Positions 25,800-46,724 of a stretch of 64,000 nt of DNA are shown piece after piece. Positions within the stretch are counted from its first letter, which is position 1. Every line of letters starts with the position of its first letter. Made by a program: the position numbers and the translations under genes. Origin of the DNA: Cololabis saira. Taxonomy: Eukaryota > Chordata > Actinopteri > Beloniformes > Belonidae. Location of the stretch: the NCBI RefSeq assembly GCF_033807715.1, contig NC_084592.1, forward strand, positions 27,069,501-27,133,500, read 5' to 3'. The notes beneath the pieces were generated by a model. That model was not told the DNA's origin and made no database searches. It saw only the letters and a program-made list of their open reading frames with translations.

Positions 25800-28700
25800 T
25801 TTAACGCAAGGCTTCTCTTTCATACAAAAAAGTTCCAAATAGCATATGTAAATGAGATTTGTATCATAGTGCCTCTCATGACAAAGACCTCTCAAGCTCA
25901 TTTACTTTTGCTTTTGATGAATACAGTTCTTGATGCAGTTCCATATTGATGATTGGAGACCCCTGCTATCCATTTGAGGCTAACACGCTTGCCTGGACCA
26001 AACCGAACCTTTCCTTGAATCATGTACTGTGTTTATGCCATGTGAATGGAGAAACATGGAAAAATTATTTACCTAAAAATTTGTTGACAAATGGAGATCT
26101 TCTGGAGCTGTTGACACAATCTGTTTGAAATAACATCAATATTAATTGTACCGGTACTAGTTGGAAATTGAAAAGGTTACTTGTAAGGGACTGGCCTGCC
26201 GTTGTTGACATTTCCTCAAAAGAGCATTGATAGAGAATTTGGAAAAAATACAAATTGATGCTATTTTGAACGTGTGCTTTTGCACACATACACATTTATA
26301 AAGAAATTGTGGGACAAAATAACACCTGAAAGGGTTCATCTCTCGGTGTCGTTAATATTGGAGTGTATTTTAATTTTTATGAAAGGAAATGTGGCAGTAC
26401 AAAGTGGTAAAAGCTTAACTTTTCCAACTTTTTGAGTGTTTTTTTGGAATGTTTTACAAAAGAAATAATGTATATTTGCAGTTGACGTTAACAACAAATA
26501 ACTTTGGTTATCATGTCTATAAAGAAATTTAAACTGGCAGCACCAACTTCTTCCGATCTGCTGTTGTAGTCTTTGTAAGTTAAACTAAACATGTGTGATG
26601 AAAACTTGTTAGGACTTTCTTCTGCGTAGGCCAGCCTCCCTGCAGTGCTGCATCAATCACATTGCAGATGGGAAGCAAAAAGGGCAGTTACTGGGAAATA
26701 AATCAGTACAGTGACCCTATACACAGAAACATACTTTCAGGGATCAAAGGTAAGCCCTTTAGAAGTTGAGAAGAGCGGGGACTGGTTGCAGACTTTGCTT
26801 TGGAGTCTGAGAGAGGTGCTTGAACCTGGTAATAATTAAGATTCATCAGTTCGCAGCAGGAAACTGAGCGCTGTGAGCCCTCCACACTGGGATCTCAAAC
26901 AAGTATTTTGTGATGTGATGTTGTGACGTCGTTGATGCAGCTATTTTGGATTATGTCAAATGCTCAGTCGGGTTTATATAAGTATTTTACCATAGAAACC
27001 TCCATAGATCTGAAATAAAGCAAGTGTGGTGTAATTCATTTTTGGACTTATGGCTTTAATGCAAATGTTTAACAATCTATGCCATTAACTTCTAATGAGT
27101 TACAGGTTTTTCCTTTCTTAAAATTAATTGCATATAGCAGCAATATTATTTTCAGTTCTTGCATCTCTGTCTTCTGTGGACGGTGCTTCCGTTGTTATGA
27201 GTGCTTTGGAAGGCAAATGGACCTGGCTTCTTTTTTACTTTCTGATTGTTTGTTAGGGGTTTCAGCAGTGATATAAACAGGAGAGCTTCCAGTGCTGTGG
27301 TCAGGACTATGTTCCTAGCCATCACCACCAAACTTTCAAGAATCTTTGAAGCCATTATCCGGTTGTATTTAGAGGGACTGATGCTCCATGGGAAGGTTTT
27401 GTTACACTTACAGTAAAATGGCAACTTGTTTTCAACTATTGTTAACAATTGATTACGTATTTGCTTTAGCCTATTCCTGTTTTGGTTCTATAGTTTGCAT
27501 GTATGTATATCTGTGTTTTTAAGAGATTATATATTACATTGACCAAAATAAACTATTGTTTTGTAACCTCTAGCCTCACTCCTGGACCTAACAAAAAGAA
27601 ATAAGTGCACATTTAAGCAAATAATCGAAATGAGATACAGTATTTGCTGTATTTATCTTGGTTTTTCTATTTTTCTTTTGATTTCATGGACAGTTCTGGG
27701 GTCCCATTGTCTGTTCCTGCCTAATTTATTTTGATAAAGTGAAATCATTTCTCTCTTTGGTGGAGATCATGACACTTTTCCTTTGGTTTGCTTTTACTTT
27801 ACTTTAACTTTTACTTTACTTTTACTTTTTCACCACTATGTCTGTGAGATGATGTCATAACTGGAATCATGAACATTCTTGATATTAATTTCGTCCAATC
27901 ATTCTTTTAATCAAACCCACAGCCACAGTTATTATCATAATTGTTGACTTCAGACACACACACAAATTGTACAACAACTTTGTGTTCAATCCATAATTGA
28001 GTACTGCATACAGTCATGTTAATTGGTCTCAGTAAGAATCTTGGTTTAGTTGTTTGTCTTAAACCAAAGTTTTGAGTGAAGGCATTCATCTTTCAAACAG
28101 ATTCAAATGGACTTTGTGACTTTGGGTGTAGAGGTGGGGCACATTGGTGCAAGGACAGAATGATTAAAAGCTGACTTATTGTGCTGCTCTTAGACAAGTT
28201 TCTTACAATTTAAAACCACCTTATATGGATGTGTTTGACATCTATTGTGTGCAAAAATGTTATTAAAGCCAGAACATCCCTCACATGGACATGTATAGTC
28301 ATATCTTTAAGCGCATTCACTGCCAGAGCAGAACTTTGTAGCCAAGTCAAACTCCTGTTAAATATAAACTTACAAGACACCCTTTCTTCACAGCAACAAA
28401 GTACAAACACTGATAAAAGCCAAGTAACCACTCACTTTGTTGTGTGTGATGCCATAGCTTCAGCATGTGTTCATTTGTGTGAGAGCACAAGAGGTGTTAC
28501 ATCATGATAAAGAGCTCTACAACAATGAAGATCAAGAGCTCTCTTCTTAACACCACTATTTGTTTCTTTAGCGGTAAAGTTTGTATTATTTGAGAAAGTC
28601 TAACCCTCCTCGGCAGGATTTGCCCTGTCTGTCAGTCCAGCGCCATGGCAACCCCCAACTCTGGATCTCATCGTAGACAGACAGACAGACAGAAAGATGG

Positions 28701-29900
28701 ATAGATAAATAGATAGATATACTTTATTTATCCCAGGCTGGGAAATTGTAGACTTCATAGACGTGCATTCAGATGTGATACCAAACACTGCTCATTGGAA
28801 CTGGTGCCCGCAGCATCATGCTGTGCTGGCATTAATCTCTTCATAAAGGTGGATTTTCAGTTTTGCAATTATTTTAATTTATACTCTCTAAGTTCATTTT
28901 TGTCCAGTTATGAGGAGGAGAAAAGGCACGCTACAGGAAATGATGATATCTAGTAATACAGAAAAAATCTCATATTTAAAAAGAATTAAATTCCCGTCCT
29001 GCCCAGAGAGCATTCTGGGATTACGGTTTTATTTTCAATTGTCTGGTCCAAGTGCCTTTCTCTCTGCCAACCCATCAAGATTCCAAGCTTTTTTCCCCTG
29101 GCACTTAGCTCTGGAGATGAACTTTGGCTTTCTTCGATTAAATCCTTTTATTCCTCTGAATCAAACGTCTTGCCAAGACTTGCCCGGTTTATCTGGAGCT
29201 TGTGGCCGTTTCTGTTCTACACGTAATGTTTATTTTTAATAGTCTACTATATCGTAGTGCTGTGAGCTGTGTTTTCATAAAACAGACAGCTTATCTCCAG
29301 CGATTTTGGGGGATTTTCTCTGAAAACAAAGCTTAACGTTCAGCTTAATATGGATTCATAATTACGTAATTGTAAAAATTTGAAATATGACGGGACAGAT
29401 AACAATAATACTAAAGTTATATGAATAACTAACATGGAATGTTTACTGTTGTTTTCTTCTGCATTTTTAAGATTAAAAACGTATTATCCAAGAGTCCTGG
29501 AGAGTGCCAACCGTGTGAGATTTCCATTGCATTGTGCAGCTATGGTGTCGTGACCTGGAGTAATTTGCACCGAATGAGATGTTACATTATTTTTCTATTG
29601 TTGCACTATCAATGCTGATAGTGCAATGTTAAATCTATAGTCAAGGCTACTGTGCAGCCTTAACCAGAGAAATTCAGGACTTGACCAGATAATTGCATTA
29701 GATGAAGAATGTCTATACTATACAAACGATGTGATTACTTTTCCATGACATACATCATCAGCCTCTCTTCATGATTGACTGTGGCAACCTTAACGACATG
29801 TGTTCTCATGCAAGTTAACCAATATCCATTTCATTCCAATGGGATTTACCATAATCCCTGCTAGGTGTACAAAGCTCTATATTCTGTTTTCTTTTCCACC
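25800..29900. other. intron sequence without recognised gene
   Basis: AT-rich and largely unique. A CAGA/GATA simple repeat with retroposon tail (28672-28755) and an 11-bp hairpin at 29601-29626 are the only structures I see. Confidence 0.4.
28672..28755 (-). mobile_element. retroposon tail ending in (CTAT)n (antisense)
   Basis: Read on the minus strand this ends 'aatttcccagcctgggataa', 'ataaagtatatctatctatt' and then GATA/CAGA-complement repeats. That is the common fish tail 'GGGA..AATAAAGTATCTATCTATC'. Only the 3' terminus remains. Confidence 0.55.
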
Positions 29901-29922
29901 CTGGAATTTGCCCTTGTATATA

Positions 29923-29923
<1 letters not shown>

Positions 29924-29998
<75 letters not shown>
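29924..29998. repeat. (GT)n(TA)n compound microsatellite
   Basis: About 8 GT units pass into about 29 TA units. The run abuts the left end of the Tc1/mariner element, so it probably contains the TA target or grew from it. Confidence 0.95.
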
Positions 29999-30002
<4 letters not shown>

Positions 30003-30369
30003 AACCAGATTCGGTTGAAGTTGGGAAATTGTGTAAAATGTAAATACAGTAAAAACAAAATACAACAATTTGAAAATCCTTCTCAACCTATATTCAATTG
30101 AATACACTACAAAGACAACATATTTAATGTTCAAACTGATAAACTTAATTGTTTTTTGCCAAATAATAATTAACTTAGAATTTCATGGCTGCACCACGTC
30201 CAGTAGAAGTTGGGAAAGGTGGCAAAAAATACTGAGAAAGCTGAGAAAAGCTCATCAAACACCTATTTGGAACATCCCACATGTGATCAGGCTAATTGGG
30301 AAGAGGTGGGTACCATGATTGGGTATAAAAGGAGCCTCCCCAAACATGCTCAGTCATTCACAAGCAAGG

Positions 30370-31910
30370 ATGGGGCGAGGGTCACCACTTAGTCCACAAC
30401 TGCGTGAGAAAATAGTTGAACAGTTTAAGAACAACATTTCTCAGAGCAAAATTGCAAGGAATTTAGGGATTTCAACACTTACGGTCCATAATATCATCAA
30501 AAGGTTCAGAGAATCTGGTGAAATCACTGCACAATACAGTTCGTCACTACATCAGTAAGTGCGGGTTAAAACTCTACCATGCACACCAAAAGCCGTTTAT
30601 GAATAGGGGTGTAACGATACACTAATTTCACGATACGGTACGATACACGATATTGAGGTCACAATAACGATACGATATTATAGCAGTATTTTTTTAACAA
30701 CCTTGAATGAGGAAAATATGACTGGAAAACATTGTCTTTTATTTGAAAGACAGAAAATACAAAACAATGCTGTGCATTTGCCCTATTGTTACAGTTTGTA
30801 ATGCTTTATACCTGTTTAAGTTTTAAAGAGAACACCAGGCCAATAATTTTCCACAAACTGAACTAAAAGTAAATGTCAGGTTTGCATTATGCATCTTCAG
30901 TTTCATACAAGTAAAAATATTTTGCCACAAACTGAATAGTTTCTCTCATGTATGATTTGACTTTTTTTATATTCTTTATATTCTGATGTAAATCAGGGAC
31001 TATAATTACACTAGTCAGTTTATCTGTAGTGCTTAAAAGCTTAAAAGTTCAGAGCTCAAAACCCCCCAAGAGTCCCGTGACCGGGACCGCAAAACGGTAC
31101 TAGTTTCTTCTGAGCAGAGTAAGAATTTGGTCCGCCGGTCGAGGCGCAGTCTGCACGCGTGGTCGGATGCGCGTTACTAGTCAACACAATATATTGATAT
31201 TAATAATCCAATATTGCGATACAGTTTGTCACCTCCACGACACGTATTGTGACGTTTTTGTATCGCGAAATTTCGTGGCACGATATATTGTTACACCCCT
31301 ATTTATGAACAACATCCAGAAACGCTACCGGGTTATCTGGGCCCGAGCTCATGTAAAATGGACTGATGCACAATGGAAAAGTGTTTTGTGGTCTGATGAG
31401 TCCACTTTTCAAATTGTTTTTGGAAACACTGGACGTCGTGTTCTCCGGACCAAAGAGGAAGCGGAACCATCCGGACTGTTATCAACGCAAAGTTCAAAAG
31501 CTGCATCTGTGATGGTTTGGGGGTGCATTAGTTCCCATGGCATGGGGGACTTACATTTCTGTGAAGGAACATAAATGCTGAAAAGTACATACAGATTTTG
31601 GAGCAACATATGCTGCCATCCAAGTGACGTCTTTTTCGCTGCTTATTTCAGCAAGACAATGCCAAGCCACATTCTGCACGTGTTACAACAGCGTGGCTTG
31701 GAAGTAAAAGAGTCCAGGTTCTCCCCTGGCCCGCTTGCAGTTCAGACCTGTCTCCCATTGAAAATGTGTGGTGCATTATGAAGAGTAAAATACGACAGAG
31801 AAGACCCCTGCAAGCAAGAATGGGAAAGAATTCCACATGAGAAGCTAAGAGAATTAGTCTCCTCTCTTCCAAAACGTTTATTGAGTGTTATTAAAAGGAA
31901 GGTGATGTAG
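30370..31910 (+). pseudogene. Tc1/mariner transposase, broken
   Basis: The N-terminal part (from ATG 30370) has a helix-turn-helix of the Tc1/mariner kind, including KIARNLGISTLTVHNIIKRF. The frame stops soon after and is then cut by a 698-bp inserted MITE. Beyond it the catalytic domain resumes: WSDEST (first Asp), VMVWGCISSHGMGDLHF, then, after a one-base frameshift near 31570 and an in-frame TGA near 31630, FQQDNAKPHSAR (second Asp) and DLSPIENVW (the Glu). The order and spacing fit a DD34E enzyme that cuts and pastes at TA sites. The insertion, frameshift and stops mean no active protein can be made. The last codons appear to be RKVM followed by TAG. Confidence 0.82.
30604..31301. mobile_element. 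hAT-type MITE inserted into the Tc1 transposase
   Basis: The ends are TAGGGGTGTAACGATACAC on the left and, complemented, TAGGGGTGTAACAATATATC on the right. An exact 8-bp direct repeat, TTTATGAA, flanks it (30596-30603 and 31302-31309). Eight-base duplications are the signature of hAT elements, and GGGGTGTAACG ends are common in fish hATs. No transposase frame is present. Subterminal CGATACGG/CACGATA repeats occur on both sides. It lies inside another element's coding region, so it moved after that element arrived. Confidence 0.85.
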
Positions 31911-32722
31911 CGAAGTGGTAAACATGCCCTTTCCCAACTTCTACTGCACTTGTTGCAGCCATGAAATTCTAAGTTAATTATTATTTGAGAAATAAAATAA
32001 AGTTTATGAGTTTGGGCATTAAATATGTTGTCTTTGTAGTGTATTCAATTGAATATGGGTTGAAAAGGATTGTCAAATCATTGTATTTTGTTTTTGTTTA
32101 CATTTTACACAATTTTCCAACTTCAACCGAATCCGGTTTGTATATATACAACCCCGACGGTCAAGCTCATCACTGTTTGAGAGAGCTACAAATGAAATGT
32201 TTCTTAGTCGCATTTAAATTAGATTAATTTAGACATTAGATGGAATGCTGTGAAATGTAGAGTGCACACATAGTGGCTCATATTTAACATCTTTCTGAAA
32301 ACTGACAACACACAAAGCTAATCTTAATTCAGGTGTATGAGGTCGTTACAAGTCACACTGTACATCTGAAGTGATTGGGCTCGATCTTGGATACAGTCAA
32401 GCCTAGTTGTATCCATCTTTGGATTTGGAAGTTGCATTAATACGTTACTTCATGTTACATTTTAATTGAGTAGTCACTGGACAAAGACGTAGGATTTCTG
32501 AAATGGTCAGAAAAAGAGTTCCCTTCAGATTTTGAGCTTGAGTTAAAGATGTTGCCATGATTTTTTCACGATGGTCATCTTTCATCGGTGGCAGCCCAAA
32601 ATCAGGCTATGAAGTATTCTCTCTTAGACTTATCTCTTACTTTTATTGCAATGATTTAATGGGAATTTTCAATAAAACTGCATCGGGGAAAATGCTAAAA
32701 TGACCCTTTACCCTTGCCATAG

Positions 32723-32928
32723 GGCAGTGTTTCTCAATTCCAGTCTTGCATGTTTTAGGGGTTGCCTTGCATCAACACACCTGATTCTAATCAATGGTCC
32801 TGATTAGCATGTCATCAAGGTCTTACAGCTCTGTTGATGACACAGCTACTTCAATCACGGTGTGCTGAAGCAGGGTAGCATCTAAAACAGGCAGGGCAGG
32901 GGGGCCCGGGGACTGGAATTGACAACCA
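32723..32928. mobile_element. hAT-like foldback MITE
   Basis: The left part (CAGTGTTTCTCAATTCCAGT, then GCATGTTTTAGG and 'atcaacacacctgatt') is an imperfect mirror of the right part (complement AAGTGGTTGTCAATTCCAGT, 'cctgttttagatgctaccct', 'cagcacaccgtgattga'). About 205 bp fold back on themselves. This matches a very common fish element of the hAT/Charlie type. Possible target repeats CCATAGGG and CTATAAGG agree at 6 of 8 bases. Confidence 0.6.
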
Positions 32929-34130
32929 CTTCTATAAGGAAAGTTTTAGTTCAAGATGAAATACAGCTCCGTTTTGTAAAGCACGAGGGGGCATTGTGTG
33001 TATGGCGTACTAAATGATGGATTGAACACAAAGATGTTGTAATGAGGTAACTATGCAACAGGTTCCATACCACATTGGTTTTACAGAGTCCTCCTTTTGA
33101 TCCACCAAACCATCTCAGCAAGTGAATGTCATCTAAATACTCCAAAACGAGACCAACATTTTTCTCAAACAATGACATCGTCGATTCCACTATTTTCATG
33201 TATCCTGTATTTGGCTGAAATGTTCAAGTCGTGACTTTCTAAAATTTATATTTGGAAAAATTAACATCTTCTAAAAAAGTTACAAATAAGCCCATACTCT
33301 TTATCCCTGTCATTGTGTGCTACTCAAAAAGTTCAATGTACTCCGAATTTAACCAATTCAGACGAAATGACCACGTGTGCTACCCTAGCACTGATGGTCT
33401 GGGAAAGAGGATTTTTTTCTTTTTCTTGACTTCTGGATGACTGAGTAATTTCCTCCCTGTGATCCACTCCACTGGGATGTAATGCATGTAGAGGGGCAGA
33501 GTTGGGGGGGTGGGGGTTGCTGGGAGGTGGGTGGTGTAGTGGAAGAGGAAGGACAGACTCAAATGCCTCGGGTGCATTTCTTTTTTAACCCCCAAATGAA
33601 AAGCAGGTGACTTTTCATTGTAAGTGCATTTGGTTGGTAGGAACTGAGGAAAAGAACAAAAGGGAGGAAGGAAAGGTAAAAAAAGAAGTTTCTCCTTGAG
33701 TTGATACGGGGGCTACTGCCTGGATGAGCTACTCAGAAAATGTATTACTCCAAGAATTTTTATAGACATTAACTCACCAGTGAGCTGCTGAATAACAAAC
33801 AGTTCCTGTTCTTTGCTCCTCCAATGAAACGTCCTGGTGGTCTGAGATTAAATAAATATGATCCAGTGCTCTCTTGAGATGAATAATAATATTAAAACTA
33901 TCTAATGGATTACTACATTTTATCTGTGTGTGCATTTCCCTCTCAGATTACAATGGTGAGATGCCTGTTAAACTTCAATATCTGTGCATTGTTTTTGGTT
34001 CTTGTGTTTTTGGATTTTACATAGTTGTAGTCAGCTATTAGAGCATCAACTTCCAAAAGCAGTTTTGTACACGTTTTGGTCCAAAAGCCATTTGAATGGT
34101 AAAATCCTCTTATTAAACTATCCTTCCAAC

Positions 34131-34262
34131 CCCTCATCCATTTTTCTACCCCCTCTTCACCTTATTCAGGGACAGGGAGACCTGCTGGTCTCTATTCCAG
34201 CTGTCACTGAGTAAAAGACGGGGTACACCCTGGACTTTTTCCCAGTTCATAGCAGGGTGCGC
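34131..34262 (-). mobile_element. retroposon 3' tail fragment (antisense)
   Basis: 'ccatttttctaccccctctt', 'ttccagctgtcactgagtaa' and 'gacggggtacaccctggact' follow the order of the same widespread fish tail family as the copy at 14333-14465, and this copy is better preserved. Confidence 0.65.
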
Positions 34263-34804
34263 AATTGCTGATTTTTACTATGCGTGCATAGAGGAAACCA
34301 AGCTCGGAGCAACAACTTGGTACCATTAAATAAAGGTGGGGGATTTATGAGATTCACAGCAGGTGTTGGGGAGAGTCCGAAGTGGACAAGGACATAGAGG
34401 CTAGATGGTAGGGAGGGAGAGATGGCTCACAGGTCAGTTATCCTTTGATAGTGTCTGTGTATCTGAGGGAGAGCTGTGTGAAAGGGGAACCCATCCCGTG
34501 GGTGAGAAAAATCAGGACCACAAGGTTTTTGAGATGTCCTTAAAAATTGTCCTGTCCTTCATCTGAAATCATCCATTGAGTTACTGAGTGTCACTTTTTA
34601 ACACAAACCAACACATTCACAGATGGAAACATGTATTGATCAGCCTATAGCATCTTGTTCAAATGTCTGTCCATGCATATGGCGTTCCATATGACAGACG
34701 GTGGCGTGCTCACTGATTAACCCAGTTGACTGGAGGGGTCTCATTTAGTCTTCTGGCTCCACCAGGAAGAACAATAGTGTCTGATTGGTGGGGGGCAATC
34801 ATAA

Positions 34805-34805
<1 letters not shown>

Positions 34806-34848
<43 letters not shown>
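34806..34848. repeat. (GT)n microsatellite
   Basis: About 21 GT units. Confidence 0.96.
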
Positions 34849-34851
<3 letters not shown>

Positions 34852-35259
34852 CTTTTCTATGACTTAATTAAGACTGCAGGAAATCACCACGACACAGACG
34901 GTGAGGCCCCTCCGTCACTCGTGCATGTCTGTTAGTGATGTCTTGCTTCTCTATCACTGTCTCATCGTCCAGCTTGAAGTTTCCCAGTTCATACTTCCCA
35001 AAATTTGGGATAAAAAAAAACATTTGGGGAGAAATAAACTACTTTTCGTTTCGGGCAGTTAACCCGTAACATAATAGTGGAAATCAAAGATGGCGAAAGC
35101 CAGCCACAATCCTTTTTCCTTGTCTCACCGTCGACAGCCATGAAAAATAAAAGCCATTAGCAAGGAAATTATTGAATTCCTGGCACTACACGAGCACTCG
35201 TTTTCTGTAGGCAAGGACAGAAATTTCAGGAATTTTAATCATCATCTGAGCTCAAAATG

Positions 35260-35317
35260 CACATTACAAAAAGAAGATACTTCTCAGACACATTACAAAA
35301 AGAAGATACTTCTCAGA
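35260..35317. repeat. 29-bp tandem duplication
   Basis: Two identical consecutive copies of a 29-bp unit beginning CACATTACAAAAAGAAGATA, followed by the diverged start of a third (CATATTAC). Confidence 0.9.
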
Positions 35318-35594
35318 CATATTACTTAATCTGGTTTCTGTCCATGCTCTCGGGCTACAGACCAGGTTTCAATTTTGAGGCAGATGTCCGTTTTATTCGT
35401 AGACAAATCCTAAACCGCACTGAATATGCAATTAAAATGGAGAAATTGACCAGAGCTGGCTGATCAGACCTTTAAAAACAGTTTGTTATTTGAATCGGCC
35501 AGGTGCATTTGTATTTCTTGTCAAGCAAAATATGTTATGATTTACGGTGTGGAGTGAATCACACTTATAGCTCAAGGGCTTAGTAATAAATCAT

Positions 35595-35598
<4 letters not shown>

Positions 35599-35672
<74 letters not shown>
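35599..35672. repeat. (AT)n microsatellite
   Basis: About 37 uninterrupted AT units. Confidence 0.97.
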
Positions 35673-35675
<3 letters not shown>

Positions 35676-35995
35676 TGTGTACTGTTATGGATTTTCGAGA
35701 CAGAATTTCCTCTTGATGGAATCTGATGATTTCCAACAATAATTAATTTGTAGTCAATTGGTAACATATTTAATCAAATATACTTGTAAGATATGCAAAA
35801 AAGTCAAACAATTCTTAACATTCTGCTCATTTTGTACAAGGAAAACATACACTTATAGGTTTTTTTGTTTCTGTTTTTATTTGATTGTGGTTGCATAATT
35901 AAACATGTATTCACACATACAAACAGAGCTCCATGTATTCATTACGTAATATTCAAAGTGCCAGAAGTGAATTCCAATGTAATCAGTGGTGAAAT

Positions 35996-35998
<3 letters not shown>

Positions 35999-36066
<68 letters not shown>
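35999..36066. repeat. (TG)n microsatellite
   Basis: About 34 uninterrupted TG units. Confidence 0.97.
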
Positions 36067-36069
<3 letters not shown>

Positions 36070-36582
36070 ACACAGATTTCTGTATGAGTCACACATTCAA
36101 AGTAGTCGTGGGAATAGTTTTGAGTTTTAAACTTGAGTAGGAAAACAGTCTTTTGGTTACGTGATTCACCCGGAATGTCTGTTGCCAACCAGAGTCTGGA
36201 AAGGTTTATCTCCATACTATAACATGACCCAACACAGTCAGCATCTGCTCAGTGTGAACGACTGTGACTCTGAAACAATACAACAGTTATAAGACAATCA
36301 AGTCCACCTGAAATTTAAAGCTCAGAAGACAACAGATTTCATGCCTTTTAGAAAGTGTATTCTTTAATTTTTATTTAATTGTTTTCCTGTCTGCCTTTCC
36401 TTTGGCAGACTAAACCGACATCCAGGCCAATGTTCCAGTAAAGTTGAAGTTGGCATATGCTGTCTCTGAATTGTGAATCTGCGTAATGTTTAATGTAAAC
36501 GACAGCAATTATATCTTAAATTGTTAATTTGACAGTTGGTAGATACTGCATTTTAGCTATGTTTCCACGTCTGCATAAAAAC

Positions 36583-37940
36583 GGATAATTCAATTTTATT
36601 TATACGGCGTACATTACAATAACAAGTTGTCTCTAGGGGCTTTCCAGAGACCCAGAACATGACCCCCGAGCAATTATTACATTAACAATGGCAGGTAAAA
36701 ACTCCCTTAGAGGGAGAAAAACCTTAAGCCAAACAGTGGCAAGGAAAACTCTCCTTTAAGAGGCAAGAAACCATGAACAGGATCTGGCTCATAAGGGGGG
36801 ACCCTCCTGCCAAAGGCCAGCCTGGCCGGGCAGAAAAAGGGAAACCAGAAAGGGAGAATGAAGAACAGAGAAAGGAGAGGAACAGATATATTGTCAAGCT
36901 ACAAAAGACAAGATATATTAGTAATCATTATCTGTTAGCTAAATAACTAAGAGTTCTTTGTACACATAACTATATAAACTATATAAAAGAGACAACTATA
37001 TAAACAGATGTAGACAGCAGACACTGAGGTGGTCAGTGGGTGGGACTGCAGCTCAGCATGCAGCTCTGGAAGCTCTCGCCTGCAAACATGTACAGAAGAG
37101 AAAAAGAGGGGGCAAACCAGCACAACAATGGAGCACAATTATGGTTATGAGATACTTCCAATTAATAACTGTGGATTGAAGAAAGGAAAGAGAAGGAGAG
37201 GAGACCAAAATGGGTGAGGGGCACCGCTTAGTGGATCATGTTGGAGTCCCCCTGCAACGTAGGCCTATAGCAGCATGTCTACGACAAAGCTATCTTTAAG
37301 ACGAACTGCTCCTGTAGCTGCAGCTAGGACTACTGGCCTTAACACACTAGAGTTTACACTAACTGTAGGCTAAACAGAAATGTTTTAAGTTTAGTTTTAA
37401 AGGTGGAGGTGGTGTCAGCCTCCTTAACCCAAGCTGGTTCCATAGTAACGGTGCCTGATAGCAGAAGGCCCATCCTCCAAATCTACATTTGGATACTCTA
37501 GGAACTACGAGTAAACCTGCACTCTGAGAACGGAGATCTCTGTTAGGAACATAAGATACTATCAGGTCTTTCAAATATCGCAGAGGTTGGATCAGCTGCC
37601 TGCTAATAGTACATTATAGTAATTCAGTCTAGAAGTTACAAATGTGTGAATTTTCAGCATCACTCTGGGAGAGGATGCTCCTAATCGTTGCAATATTATG
37701 GAGATGAAAAAAATGCTGTCTTATAAACCTGATAATGCTGCTATTATGATATGCTGTTAAAATGAAAATTCCTGATAAAATAACTTCAACATTTCGTATA
37801 GTAGCACTGAGGCCATTGCAACACCATCCTGAAGTGTTTGAAATAAAAAAAAACAAAAACCTCAGGAAAAAGTTAGTGGACATCCAGGCCCTAATGTCCT
37901 GTTCTGTTACACCTGGCTTCATAGACAAATACAACTATAT
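36583..37940 (-). mobile_element. L2-like LINE relic, 3' part (antisense)
   Basis: On the minus strand two broken frames carry motifs from the end of an L2/jockey-type reverse transcriptase: FFHLHNIATIRSILSQSDAE (within 37629-37934) and then RDLRSQSAGLLVVPRVSK with a GGWAFCYQAPLLWN block (37359-37574). Between them there is a loss of sequence, and stops interrupt the frame. Downstream (36583-37330) is a long 3' untranslated region ending in an AATAAAATTGAAT tail at the left edge. The 5' end, endonuclease and catalytic reverse-transcriptase core are missing. This is a typical 5'-truncated dead copy, inserted antisense to the tensin gene. Confidence 0.68.
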
Positions 37941-37949
37941 CATCAGCAT

Positions 37950-46720
<8,771 letters not shown>

Positions 46721-46724
46721 CAAT

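Larger units (their letters stand above)
29999..32143 (+). mobile_element. decayed Tc1/mariner transposon
   Basis: The left terminus CAAACCAGATTCGGTTGAAG and the complement of the right terminus (CAAACCGGATTCGGTTGAAG) differ by one base in 20. Similarity continues inwards for roughly 200 bp on each side, ending near the mirrored 'gtagaagttgggaaagg' motif, so the inverted repeats are long. Both ends lie in TATA sequence, fitting TA target use. Inside is a broken transposase read on the + strand, itself split by a hAT MITE. Termini and internal motifs resemble a teleost mariner group I recall, possibly the ISRm11-like group. That subgroup name is tentative. Confidence 0.8.
32150..36580. other. 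intron sequence, repeats only
   Basis: Apart from the MITE, retroposon tail and microsatellites listed individually, I see no gene. Confidence 0.4.
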
